DNA from: Dipteris shenzhenensis
Lineage: Eukaryota > Polypodiophyta > Polypodiopsida > Gleicheniales
DNA length: 64,000 nucleotides
Reading direction: 5' to 3' (one strand)
Assembly (NCBI GenBank): GCA_047967505.1
Contig: CM106539.1
Shown here: piece by piece, positions 10,736 through 22,060 of the stretch
Layout: each line of letters opens with the position of its first letter
Numbering within the stretch: the first letter of the stretch is position 1
The notes under the pieces: generated by a model
The model's input: the letters and a program-made list of their open reading frames with translations, nothing else
Told to the model about the DNA's origin: nothing
Database searches by the model: none
Position numbers and translations under genes: made by a program

Positions 10736-11250
10736 CTTAAAATCCTTCCCAAATGAAAAGTTTACTTTATGAAACTGTCATTCGAGAATCAAAAGTTTAC
10801 TTTCTGGCACTATCATTTTCACATAAGACATTTCAAAATATCTCTCTACAATGTTGTACAAATAATGCAAAAACTACTATTAAATCCTAAATTTGTATTT
10901 CTTGTTTATAAGAATCATATTCTTTAAATAAAAAATCCGAGTTATTAGTTTAAATCCATGAAAAACCATGCTATTGAGGATTCACAACATTTTAAAAATG
11001 TATACATAAGAGACCTGTAAGACTCTTTTTACTTTCAATGCAGAAAACTATAACACTCTTGAATATTCAAGAAATTAAAAGGTTTATATAGACATGAGAC
11101 ATGATGGAAGCCTCTTTTGTACTCCAAAAAATAGCAATAGCTATGCTTGCAATTTTACATTATCATGTCATAAGTTTTACAACAAATATTGCTCTGGATG
11201 AGTCTTTGTACAAAGGATCTCCTGTGGCCTTTTCAATAATTTAATTTTTC
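10736..11250. other. AT-rich stretch, no gene
   Basis: Non-coding AT-rich sequence between the left inverted repeat and the 3' end of the minus-strand gene. AAAAGTTTACTTT occurs twice (10,758 and 10,790). Confidence 0.5.
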
Positions 11251-11460
11251 CTTTACAATGAGTTTAGTACAAATGGGCAATCCAAACATTTGCTTGTTTG
11301 AGTGTCCTTTTCTATCATGATCACAGAAATGAGCGATCCAAACATTTGCTTGTTCAGAATGTCCTTTCTGCCATCACTTGTCGCTTGGGTGCCATCTTCA
11401 ATCACTCTCATCTGACAACCACCACCACCTTCACTCTTTCTCGATATTTGAATGGTGTTA

Positions 11461-14400
11461 TCATGGGCATTCTTCATTTGCGCTATCTCCTTCTACTTCC
11501 TCTCGGGCGAGCATCTTTATGAACTCTGTAATGTGCATAATAATTGGTTGCGGTAATTTTATTTTGTCTTCTACATCATACCCCATGTGCTTCTTTGTTT
11601 TCTTTGACCTTGATTTCCAGGATACTATGACTGTCTCTATGGAAAGTCTTGAAATTGCTTCATGGTTTGGGACCCATTCCTTTTTCAGACAACTACTATA
11701 CAATGTACTGTTATCTTGGTTCTCCTTCCTGCCCCTTGGCTCATACCATACCGCTGTAAATGTTGTAGCTCTCCCCCGGTCATCCATGCTCACGTCAACT
11801 ACTTTCGCAACCCAAAACTTCACGTTCTTGTGTTCATCATCCGATGGTCGAACTGCAACAAAACAATGGACATCTATGTCTATTTGTGGCATAAACTCTC
11901 TCTTCTTGGGTCCACAATATGGACATGGGAGCAACGATTCAAACTCATTTTCAAAGAGACCACATGCTGGACGCAAGTCATTACCAACATTTGGCTAAAA
12001 TAAAGGCCGTTCTACCTTAATATCATCTTCTCGCATTTTTGCAAGGTCCTTTATCAATTGGTAGGTCTTGCTAATTAAAACAGTAGTGTGTTCCTTCCAA
12101 GAGGGCTTCCAATCAGGAAATCTCCGGAGCATTTCCTCTTTGTATGCAATAAAAGCTTTTAAGCCTTCTATTTCACCTTTGGATTTCTCGCTGAATTCTT
12201 TTATAGGAGCCCATGTTGGATGCATTTCTTTGCTCGGGATTGAAGTTAAGAGAGAGTAAGGTTCTTCAGGTTCCCATTTTGTATCAAGAGAATAGTGTTG
12301 CCATTGCATCACTGGTTTTTCATCCTTTAAGAAAAATCGAAAATAGTGTGGAGTGCTATGACCAATCAGGGCATCACCACCTTTTTGTATGAAAGGTAGA
12401 ATAAAGCTCTTCCAATCATACATCCTCTCAACCATTGAGCATATTGTTCCTTCCTTATGGCCACCAGCTTGCCTCCCACATTTTCTTATCAAGTCATCCA
12501 TTGTCTCCATGTCCTTGTGTTTTAGTTCTCTTGAAACTGTGCTAAATACCTGATCGATATCCTCATGTGTGTGCCCAACCAACAAAAACCCAACTTCAAT
12601 CTCATTGAAGATTCTATGAGCGATTAGCATTGAGCAAAATGCAAAGAAGAGTACATTCTTATTCTCTCGTCCGCAATTGTCTACTTGTACTCTCAAAGTT
12701 GCTGGTAGGCGACCTTTTTCTGCATGTACATTGTGAATTGCCTTCATAACGAATGTTACAACTTGATTGCTATCGTGTAGATGCAAGGAATCAATCCATA
12801 TGTCTACAAAAAACTTAAATCCGTGCACTAACACTCCACATAGATGTGTCTTTAAAAAGTATTTGCCTTGTAGCTTAGGTGGAGTGTTAACGAATCGAGG
12901 TAATGTTGTTGTATTTTGATCCATACCATCTACAATAATGCACATGTACTCATTTGGGTGAGAAATAGCTTGCTCCTTCCAAAATGCATATTTTATTCTA
13001 GAATGTCGAACAAGTCCATGATGAAATTCTCTCTTTCTTTTGTAAGCTTCTTTTTGTTTTGGAGATGTTGCACTCTCAAGTGCTCGCTTTAGATCATCAC
13101 ACTCATTGCACTTTGACATTTTTTGCCTCTTTGGGATTTTAACATGTCCAAAGCTTTTTTTCCAAAGAGTATACAAAGTATGAAAAGATGCTGGTGCATG
13201 CCCTCTTTTTTGGTCAAACCTATCAGAAGATGCATTTCTGATAGGTGGGGTTGTGGTAAAGCATTTTCATAAATGTAATCTTTCAAAATTGCTGTTGCCG
13301 CAACCGTTGAGGCTCTTGTTTTGGGCCTTCCTATGCTTCCATGAATGTTAAATTTAACTCCATACTTTGCTTTATTAGCCAAATTCCAATATGTGCCATG
13401 TGATAATCCTGTAATAATGCGATATGCATTATTGCATATACTTTTTCCATTTATAAGAGGCCTTATTTGATGTCCTGAACTTCTCCTTCTCTTATCATTC
13501 ACAAGAAAGCAAGACAATCTCGTGAGTAGGTATTCATTTCTTATGCTTCCTTTCTGCTTCCTTTCCTTTGCCAGACATGTTCTCTACAACCCTTGATGTC
13601 ATTTAAGTTAATGGATCGCATACATGTACGCTTACAGCATGTAGATCGCATTGCTTTTAGCATAACATCTTCATTCATTACTCTTATTCTCTTTGGTTGC
13701 TTTTCTCGATCTGCCTGCACTCGTTGTCTTTTCATGCATCTGTATGTCCGTTTTTGGACCTTCTGTACATTCTTATTTGGATTTGTGTAGTTCTCCTTGT
13801 AAGATTTATTTGTCACGTTGTTTTCATGAGATGTTGCATCCTTGATCTTATCACTCTGACAGTCAAATACTGAATATTCCTTTGTTGATGTCATCCTTGC
13901 TTTTGATACATTCGTCAAACCATTTGTAACATTTACAAGTTCACAATCAAAGTCAAACACCGAATAGTCCTTTGTTGATCTCATCCCTACTTTTGATACA
14001 ATCGTAGAACCAGTTGTCACAATGGCATTAGAGTGTCCCGAATGATCTTCAAACTCATCTATTCCTGAGAGAACATCACTCATTGATGCACTTTCTATGG
14101 ATTTCATAACTCCATAGTCAGTGGTGATAGAGTGTCCAGAATGATCTTCAAACTCATCTATTCCTGAGAGAACATCGCTCGTTGATGCACTTTCTATGGA
14201 TTTCATAACTCCATAGTCTTGAAACTCCTCTACTCTAGAGAGAACATCACTCATTATACTATCATGCATGATTTCCATAATTCCATAGTTACCTGGTTTG
14301 ACTCCAAGAACTTTATCAGTATCCATGAAGCCATCCATGCTTGAAAATATAACACTTTTGACATCTTTGCCCAAGTTCTCAATGTGCATGAACTCATCCA

Positions 14401-15169
14401 CCCCGGATAAGGCATCACTTGTGAAATATTTTTCTTTCTTGGTACCAATGAACTCATCGACTTCTGATAAGACGTCAGTGCTATAGTTGAGTGCATTGGA
14501 ATCATCCATCTCTGAAGGAATAGAGCTTGGTACATTGGCATATTCTTTCAATTCTTTGATGTTGTAGTATACATTATGTTTATCATTAAAAACCACACGC
14601 CGAGTCTTTCCAATCTTTAAAAATTGCATGCTCCATCTCAAATCCTTACCTACCTCATAGTAGGGACCATCCAATGACATTGAGTTATCATCCATACCAT
14701 CATCAGTAGCTTTTTGAATTCTCATCTGCGCAAATGTCCAGTGTTCCACTTGTTAAAATCCCAAGACTTGACCTTCTGCTACATTCTTATTTGCAAATGA
14801 TAACATTTGTAAAATATCTCCCACTCTAAAATCCAAAGATATGCACTTTGTATTCCTGATGACATGTGTTGGATAAGTCTCATCTCTGTCCCATGCAATA
14901 AATGCTTTGTTGGAAGTATTATAGGGTATAACATCTCCAAGGATTTCCATATCCCCACACTTATGCTTTAGCTCAACATGTGCACTAAGAATCCTTGATA
15001 CGATAACTGCCACCTTATCTTCGCCAAGTCTTCTAAAGTGATAAATAGAATTTGGATCACTTTCATGGATTGTAGCAAATGCAACTACTTCTCTTTTGCA
15101 ACATAAAATCACCTCCATCCCGGAATAAATTTTGTAGCCATCTCCTTTGTGAGTTTCCTTTGCAAACAA
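11461..15169 (-). pseudogene. DUF7869-like (RNase H/DDE-like) protein gene, copy 1, nearly intact
   Basis: Reading down the minus strand, four blocks follow one another. (1) 15,169-14,753 is a BAH-like or unknown N-terminal segment. (2) 14,749-13,541 is a Ser/Asp-rich region with tandem DVLSGIDEFEDHSGHS-type repeats (14,030-14,230) and a basic end. (3) 13,517-11,995 contains CNECDDLKRAL, IIVDGMDQNT, VDNCGRENKN and GHTHEDIDQVFS, the signature I know from DUF7869 proteins; the spaced acidic residues fit a DDE/RNase H fold. (4) 12,000-11,461 is a C-terminal part with LPCPYCGPKK. Interruptions are a stop at about 14,750, an 11 bp insertion near 13,545, a frame change at an A-run near 13,214, and a TAG near 12,000. 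A function as a transposase is inferred, not shown. Confidence 0.6.
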
Positions 15170-15289
15170 GCTGTAACAACCATTATCAAGAACATTAGTC
15201 TCTTCTCAATAATCTACTTTATTAATCATTTAAAAATCTAGAACTTGTTTGAAAATTTAATTAGACACTAACCAATAACAACCGTAAAC

Positions 15290-16147
15290 CAATAACAACC
15301 CTAAACCCTAAACCCTAAACCGTAAACCAAAACAACCCTAAACCCTAAGCCCTCAACCCTCAACCCTAACCAATAACAACCTAACTCCCAAACCCTAAAC
15401 CCTAAACACTAAACCCTAACTCCTAAACCCTAAACCCTAAACCCTAAACCCTTAACCCTAACCCCCAAACCCTAAACCCTAAACCCTAACCCCCAAACCC
15501 TAAACCCTAACTCCCAAACCCTAAACCCTAAACCCTAAACCCTAACTCCTAAACCCTAAACCCTAAACCCTAAACCCTTAACCCTAACCCCCAAACCCTA
15601 AACCCTAAACTCTAACTCCTAAACCCTAAACTCCCAAACCTTAAACCCTAACTCCCAAACCCTAAACCCTAAACCCTAAACCCTAACTCCCAAACCCTAA
15701 ACCCTAAACCCTAAACCCTAAACCTTAAACCCTAACTCCCAAACCCTAAACCCTAACCCCCAAACCCTAAACCCTAAACCCTAACCCCTAAACCCTAAAC
15801 CTTAAACCCTAAATCCTAAACCCTAACCCCTAAACCCTAAACCCTACCCCCTAAACCCAAACCACCAAACTCTAAACCCTAACCCCCAAACCATGAACCC
15901 TAAACCCTAACCCTCAAACCTTGAACCCTAAACCCTATCTCCCAAACCTTAAACCCTAAACCCTAAACACTACCTCCTAAACCCTAAATCCAAACCACCA
16001 AACCCTAAACCCTAACTCACAAACCCTAAACCCTAACCCTAACTCACAAACCCTAATTCCTAACTCACAAACCCTAAACCCTAAACCCTAACTCACGAAA
16101 CCCCAAATCCTAAACCCAAACCACGAAATCCTAAACCTTAAATCCTA
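15290..16147. repeat. Interstitial telomere-like tract, (CCCTAAA)n orientation
   Basis: Over a hundred CCCTAAA or variant heptamers (CCCTAACT, CCCCCAAA, CTCACAAA), starting about 120 bases upstream of the DUF7869-like gene. The motif is the Arabidopsis-type plant telomere repeat, C-rich strand on plus. Variants increase toward the right end. Confidence 0.95.
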
Positions 16148-16208
16148 TGAGTGTTTTCAGTAATATCATTTATTTGAGTAATAGTTTTGATTAGAATTCA
16201 TAAGTAAT

Positions 16209-17060
16209 AGTGGAATTGATAGTTGGGAGGGTGGTAGTGGGAGAAAGGGAGAGTGGGAGAGGGAGTGGGAATGGGGGCGGTGGGGTTGGGGGTGGGAGGA
16301 TGGGAGTGGGAGTGGGAGAGGGAGTGGGAATGGGGGAGGTGGGGGTGGGAGTGGGAGAATGGGAGTGGGAGTGGGAGAGGGAGTGGGAATGGGGGAGGTG
16401 GGGGTGGGGTGAGGGTGGGAGGATGGGAGTGGGAGTGGGAGGGGTGGGGAGTGGGAGTGGGAGGATGGGAGTGGGAGAGGGAGTGGGAATGGGGGAGGTG
16501 GGGGTGGAAGTGGGAGGGGTGAGGTGGGAGGATGGGAGTGGGAATGGGGGAGGTGGGGGTGGAAGTGGGAGGGGTGGGGTGGGAGGAAGGGGGAGGGAGT
16601 GGGAATGGGGGAGGTGGGGGGGTGGGAAAATGGAAGTGGGAGTGGGAGAGGGAGTGGGAATGGGGGAGGTGGGGGGGTGGGAAAATGGGAGTGGGAGTGG
16701 GAGAGGGAGTGGGCGGATGGGAGTGGGAGGGGTGAGGTGGGAGAAAGGGTGGGAGAATGGGAGTGGGAGTGGGAATGGGAGTGGGAATGGGGGGGGGAAG
16801 GGTGGGGGTGGGAGGATGGGAGTGGGAGTGAGAGGTGGAGGTGGGAGGATGGGAGTGGGTGGGAGAATGGGAGTGGGTGGGAATGGGGGAGGTGGGGGTG
16901 GGGTGAGGGTGGGAGTGGGAGGGGTGGAGTGGGAGGATGGGAGTGGGAGAGGGAGTGGGAATGGGGAAGGTGGAAGAATGGGCGTGGGCGTGGGAGTGGG
17001 AATGGCGGAGGTGGGGTGGGAGGATGGGGGTGGGAGTGGGAATGGGGTTGGAGGATGGGA
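16209..17060. repeat. G-rich array, GGGAGTGGGAGTGGG type
   Basis: Roughly 850 bases of GGGAGTGGGAGAGGGAGTGG, GGAATGGGGGAGGTGGGGG and related units with almost no C on the plus strand. Long ORFs on both strands are repeat artefacts. The G-runs spaced by 1-4 bases could form G-quadruplexes. Confidence 0.9.
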
Positions 17061-17099
17061 GTGGGTGGGAGAGAGAGAGAAGATAATCTAATAGAGAGG

Positions 17100-17215
17100 C
17101 CAATGGGAGAGGAGATAATGTTATAGAAGGACCAATGAGAGAGAAGCACTTAAAACCCTAGTTTTTCTTATATATACTCTCCTTCTCTCATTGTTTCTCT
17201 CATTTCAACAAGGAA
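17100..17215 (+). promoter_or_regulatory. Promoter-like patch between the satellite arrays
   Basis: Two CCAAT boxes (CCAATGGG near 17,100 and CCAATGAG near 17,131) precede CTTATATATACTC at 17,167-17,179, followed by a pyrimidine-rich stretch and a purine-rich leader. No ORF downstream is credible because the GA array begins at 17,395, so it could drive a non-coding transcript or be a relic. Confidence 0.3.
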
Positions 17216-17394
17216 GAGCAAGAGGAGAAGCAAAAAGAGGAGGAAGAGCAAAAGCAAGCACAAGCAAGCACAAGCATAGATCTCAACTTTTTTCCAGGTA
17301 CTTTTTTTAAAATTTGTATTCTTTGAAATTTTATTATAGAGAGAGAACTTAGAGAGAGAAAAGTGAAGGAAAGACTTTTAGAGAGAGATTATAA

Positions 17395-19520
17395 GAGAGA
17401 GAGTCTTGCTGCCTCGGTAGCAAAAGAGAGAGAGAGAGAGAGAGGGAGAGAGAGGAGAGAAGGGGGGGAAAGAGAGGGGACAGAAGGGGAGGGGGGGAGA
17501 GAAGGGGGGGGAAGAGAGCGAGAGAGAGGGGGGGGAGGCCACTGCCGTGGCAGCGGAGAGAGGGGGGAGAGGGAGGGGGGGGAGAGGGAGGGGAGGGGAG
17601 GGGAGAGAGAGAGGGGGGGCCGCTGCCGCGGCAGCGAGAAAGAAGGTGGGAGAGAGAGAAGGGGGGCGCGGCAGTGAGAGAGAGGGGGGGAGAGAGAGAG
17701 GGGGGGCCGCTGCCACGACAGCGAGAGAGAAGGGGAGGCGAGAGAGAAGGGGGGGCGGAGGGGAGAGAGAGAGGGGGGGCCGCTGCCGCGGCAGCGAGAA
17801 AGAAGGGGGGGGAGAGAGAGAAGGGGGGCACGGCAGCGAGAGAGAGGGGGGGAGAGAGAGAGGGGGGGCCGTTGCCACGGCAGCGAGAGAGAAAGGGGGG
17901 GCAAGAGAGAGGGGGTGCGGTAGCAAGAGAGAGGGGGGAGAGAGAGAGAGGGGGGGCCGCTGCCACGACAGCGAGAGAGAAGGGGGGAGAGAGAGAAGGA
18001 GGGGCCGCTACCGCAGCAGCGAGAGAGAAAGGGGAGGGGGCAGCGCGAGAGAGAGGGGGGGCGAGAGAGAGAGGGGGGGCCACTGCCGCAGGAGCGAGAG
18101 AGAAGGGGGGGAGAGAGAGAAGGGGGGGCGCGGCAGCGAGAGAGAAGGGGGGGCCGCTGCCGCGGCAGTGAGAGAGAAAGGGGAGGGTGCAGCACGAGAG
18201 AGAGGAGGGGAGAGAGAGGGGAGAGAGAGAGGGGGGCCACTACCGCGGCAGCGAGAGAGAGGGGGGGAGAGAGAGAGAGGGAGGGCCGCTACCACGGCAA
18301 CGAGAGAGAGAGAGGAGAGGCCAGTGCGAGAGAGAGGGGGGGAGAGAGAGAGAGGGGGGGCCGCTGCCGTGGCAGCGAGAGAGAGAGGGGGGGCCACTGC
18401 CACGGTAGTGAGAGAGAAGGGGGGAGAGAGAGAGAAGGGGGGGCGCGGCAGCGAGAGAGAGGGGGGTGAGAGAGAGAGGGAGGGCCGTTGCCGCAGTAGT
18501 GAGAGAGAAGGGGGGGGAGAGAGAGAAGGAGGGGCATGGCAGCGAGAGAGAGGGGGAGGGAGAGAGAGAGAGTAGGGGCCGCTGCCACGACAACGAGAGA
18601 GAAGGGGGGGAGAGAGAGAAGGGGGAGCGCGGCAGCGAGAGAGAGGGTGAGGGAGAGAGAGAGAGAGAGGGGAGGGGCCGTTGCTGCGACAGCGAGAGAG
18701 AAGGGGGGGAGAGAGAAAGGGGGGGCCGCTGCCACGGCAGCGAGACAGAAAGGGGAGGGGGCAGCGCGAGAGAGAGGAGGGGAGAGAGAGGGGAGAGAGA
18801 GAGGGAGGGGAGGGGAGGCCACTGCCACGGCAGCGAGAGAGAGGAGGGGGGAGAGAGAGAGGGAGGGGGGCCGCTGCCACGGCAGCGAGAGAGAGGGGGG
18901 GAGAGAGAGGGGGGGCCGTTGTCGTGGCAGCGAGAGAGAGAGGGGAGGGAGCAGTGCGAGAGAGAGGGGGGGAGAGAGAGAGAGAGGGGGCCGCTGCCAT
19001 GGCAGCGAGAGAGAAGGGGGGCACGGCAGCGAGAGAGAGGGGGGGAGAGAGAGAGAGAGGGGGGGGCTGCTGCCACAGTAGCAAGAGAGAGGGGGGGGAG
19101 AGAGAATGGGGGGGCCGTTGTCACAACAACGAGAGAGAATGGGAGGGGAGAGAGAGAACGGGGGGGAGGTGCGGCAGCGAGAGAGAGGGGAGAGAGAGAG
19201 AGGGGGGCCGTTGCCGCGGTAGCAAGAGAGAGGGAGGGGGGGGAGAGAGAGAGGGGGGGAGAGAGAGAGAGGGGGGGGAGGCCGCTGCCACGGCAGTGAG
19301 AGGGAGAGAGGGGGGGAGAGAGAGAGGGGAGGCCGGTGCACGAGAGAGAGGGGAGGGGAGAGAGAGAGAGGGGACGCCGCTGCCGCGGCAGCACGAGGGA
19401 GAGAGGGGGGAGAGAGAGAGTGGGGAGAGAGAGAGAGAGGGGGAGAGAGAGTGGGGAGCGCAAGTGAGAGAGAGAGAAAAGGAGAGGAGAGAGTGGGAGA
19501 GAGAGAGAGAGAGAGGGGAA
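17395..19520. repeat. GA/GC minisatellite with self-complementary core CGCTGCCGCGGCAGCG
   Basis: About 25 units, 35-100 bases each, alternate a purine tract (GAGAGAGAGGGGGGGAGAGAG) with a core related to CGCTGCCGCGGCAGCG, a perfect 16 bp palindrome seen intact near 17,618 and 17,778. Variant cores such as CGCTGCCACGGCAGCG and GTTGCCGCGGTAGC differ mostly by C-to-T or G-to-A transitions, as expected from deamination of methylated CpG. ORFs of up to 424 codons on both strands are artefacts. Confidence 0.9.
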
Positions 19521-19617
19521 ATGTAGAGGAGGGGAGAGAGTAGACTAAGATGAGAGGAAACATAGACTAGAGTGGAGAGAAAAGAGAGAGAGAGAAGAGT
19601 GAGAGAGATAGAAGAGA

Positions 19618-20058
19618 GATGAAAATTTAGAGAGGGAGGACACAAGAGAAAGTACGATCGAGATAGAAAATCTTACCAATGAAGAGGAGAAATGAGTGGG
19701 CGACGATCAAGAAGAGATAAAGGAGAGATGTTTTGATGGAAGAATTTGGGAACTACGATCAATGAGCCATATTAGAGGAGATTGGTGTGTGATTTAGTCG
19801 AAACTTAAACAAACAAAACTATAAACCTTGGTGTTTGATGAAAATTTAGAGAGGAAGGGCACAAGACTAGAAAGTACGATCGAGATAGAAAATCTTACCA
19901 ATGAGGAGGAAAAATGAGTGGGCGACGATCAAGAAGAGATAAAGGAGAGATGTTTTGATGGCAGAATTTGGGAGCTACGATCAATGAGGCATATTAGAGG
20001 AGATTAGTGTGTGATTTAGTTGAAACTTAAACAAACAAAACTATAAACCTTGGTGTTT
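19618..20058. repeat. ~220 bp tandem duplication
   Basis: Two adjacent copies begin GATGAAAATTTAGAGAGG, contain GTACGATCGAGATAGAAAATC and GGGCGACGATCAAGAAGAG, and end AACTATAAACCTTGGTGTTTG. They are over 90% alike by eye. Confidence 0.85.
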
Positions 20059-20744
20059 GAAAAGAGAAACGTGTGGAAACTAGACTTTCAAATTTCCCAC
20101 CTTTTTTTAAACTATGAATCCTTGTTTGAAAAGATAAACGTGTGAAAATTTGAAAATTGTGATAAAAGACAACCTTGTGTTTGAAAAGACAAATGCGTGG
20201 AAACTTGAAAAGTGTGAAAAGACAAATGTATGCGAAAAGGAAAACTTGTGGAAACTTGAATTTTAAAATTTCCTTTGTTTTTGAATTTAAAATGAGTTTC
20301 ACTTTCATTTTCAATTTACTAGTTTAATTTAAACTATAATGCATTTTGTTTTGGAATATAGAAAGTATAATTTTAATTTTATTACATTTTAAATTAAAAT
20401 TTTAAAAGTAGTTTAACTTACATTCGTTATTATTACTTTAATTTATTTCTTTTTAGGGAGAATTAATATATTCTTCTAGGTAAATATTAAATTTTTAATT
20501 TTAAGTCTTATTTTCTTTATTTTACGTTATTTTTTCATAAACTTTAAGTTAAATTGAATTTATTTATATTTCAAAATTTTAAGTCTTATTTTCTTAATTT
20601 TACTTTATTTTTTCATAAACTTTAAGTTAAATTGAATTTATTTATATTTCAAATTTTGTGATTTCAAACTAATAAGAATTTACTTTGTCAAAGTTTAAAC
20701 TTCTTATGATTGTGAATTAAGTTAAATTAATTTGAATTAAAAAA
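20059..20744. repeat. AT-rich region with an ~81 bp tandem duplication (20,500-20,665)
   Basis: The phrases AAGTCTTATTTTCTT.ATTTTAC and CATAAACTTTAAGTTAAATTG occur in two adjacent copies. Upstream (20,060-20,275) the text TTTGAAAAGA.AAA.GTGTG.AAA recurs imperfectly. There is no gene. Confidence 0.6.
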
Positions 20745-21155
20745 GAGTTTGGGGGTTTGGGTTTAAGGTTTGGGGATGAGGGTTTGGGGTTTCGGAGTCA
20801 GGGCTTAGGGTTTGGGGTTAGGGATTAGGGGTTTATGGTTTAGGGTTTGGGTTTGGGTTTGGGTTAGTGTTTAGGGCGTTAGTATTTGGGGGTTAGCGTT
20901 TAGGGTTTAGGGTTTAGGTTTTGGGATTCAAGGTTTAGGGATTAGGGTTTAGGGTTTAGGGTTTGGGGGTTTGGATTTAGGGTTTAGGGTTTTGAGGTTT
21001 GGGTTAAGGGTTTAGGGTTTTGAGGTTTGGGTTTAGGGTTTTGGGTTTTGGGGTTAGGTTTTAGGGTTTTAAGGTTTGGGAGTTAGGGTTTAAGGTTTGG
21101 GAGTTTAGGGTTTAGGGTTTCTGGATTTGGGTTTAGGGTTTAGGGTTTGGAGTCA
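20745..21155. repeat. Interstitial telomere-like tract, (TTTAGGG)n orientation, degenerate
   Basis: About 50 TTTAGGG or variant words (TTTGGGG, TTAGGGA, TTTTGGG). The orientation is opposite to the tract at 15,290-16,147, so the two face outward like the ends of a linear chromosome. Confidence 0.9.
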
Positions 21156-22060
21156 AGTTAAATTTATAGTTTTTATTATTTAAATTCAAATTTATTAAGA
21201 TTTTAACTTCTTATTAATGTGAATGTTCAATTCTTATGAGTTGTAAGTAAATTAGTTTTTGAAAATATAAATTTTATCTTTTTTAAACTCACAACCTTAG
21301 TGTATTAAAAAGAATAATGGAAAATAGATTATTTTTTGCTTTTAATTCGCAACCTAAGGATATTAAAAAGAACAATGGAAAAGAAATTATTTCTTACTTT
21401 TCTTCGCTTCGACGGTTGGTGTAGTCTAGATTAGCATAGATTAGTTTGTCCTTAGAGGAGAGAACTCCAAAAAAACCAATCAAAGCCATGCTCAAAATTT
21501 CCCGACTAGTTCCTAATCGGAGTCAGTCCATTCGTTCACATTCGGTTTCAGTGTCACAACAACCCTACCATTTAAGCAATGATTAAGGTTTTTAAACTTT
21601 CAAGATGATTGGAAGTTGTATCAGTGGACATGACAGATTACAGTTGAATCAGTTAAGGGACTAGACATAGCAGATTATATTTGTACCAGTTGTGGGAGTT
21701 GACAGAGCATTTTACACTTATATCAGTTGCGGGAGTTGACAAAGCATTTTACACTTATATATGACAGACTTCAAATTTTTATTCAGAGATCATTGTATTA
21801 AATCCTTATTTTTTTTCACATTTATGCTCTAAGCCTTGTAAAGCCTTTTAGGCTATTCCCAAAGCATGAAATTGTAAATCCTTATTTTTTTTCACATTTA
21901 TGCTCTAAGCCTTGTAAAGCCTTTTAGGCTATTCCCAAAGCATGAAATTGACACTTATATGATTGGGAAGAATAAAAACTTGAGGTGTATTAATGGGACT
22001 CATTGTACTTTTGATTTTTCAAAGTAATTGTAGTTTGTCAAAGTACCTAAAATTTGTGTT
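21156..22060. other. AT-rich stretch with a 75 bp tandem duplication (21,803-21,951)
   Basis: The duplicated unit contains TTTATGCTCTAAGCCTTGTA then AAGCCTTTTAGGCTATTCCC. At 21,695-21,770, GGGAGTTGACA.AGCATTTTACACTTATAT is also doubled. This is the 5' flank of the gene that follows; no clear promoter was identified. Confidence 0.6.

Noticed and set aside
11378-11998. 206-codon plus-strand ORF
   Set aside because: It is a shadow of the minus-strand C-terminal region of the DUF7869-like gene (LPCPYCGPKK), which has the better coding sense.
15290-16147. A real chromosome end
   Set aside because: Unique and repetitive sequence continues for tens of kb on both sides and the heptamers are degenerate; it is an interstitial tract.
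16166-17149. Long ORFs (about 300 codons) on both strands, Pro/Ser/His-rich or Gly/Trp/Glu-rich
   Set aside because: They are translations of the G-rich satellite; the unit length and missing stop trinucleotides keep all frames open.
17349-19645. Many overlapping ORFs of 200-424 codons, Ser/Pro/Leu-rich or Arg/Glu/Gly-rich
   Set aside because: They are artefacts of the GA/GC minisatellite, open on both strands at once with no non-repetitive sequence.
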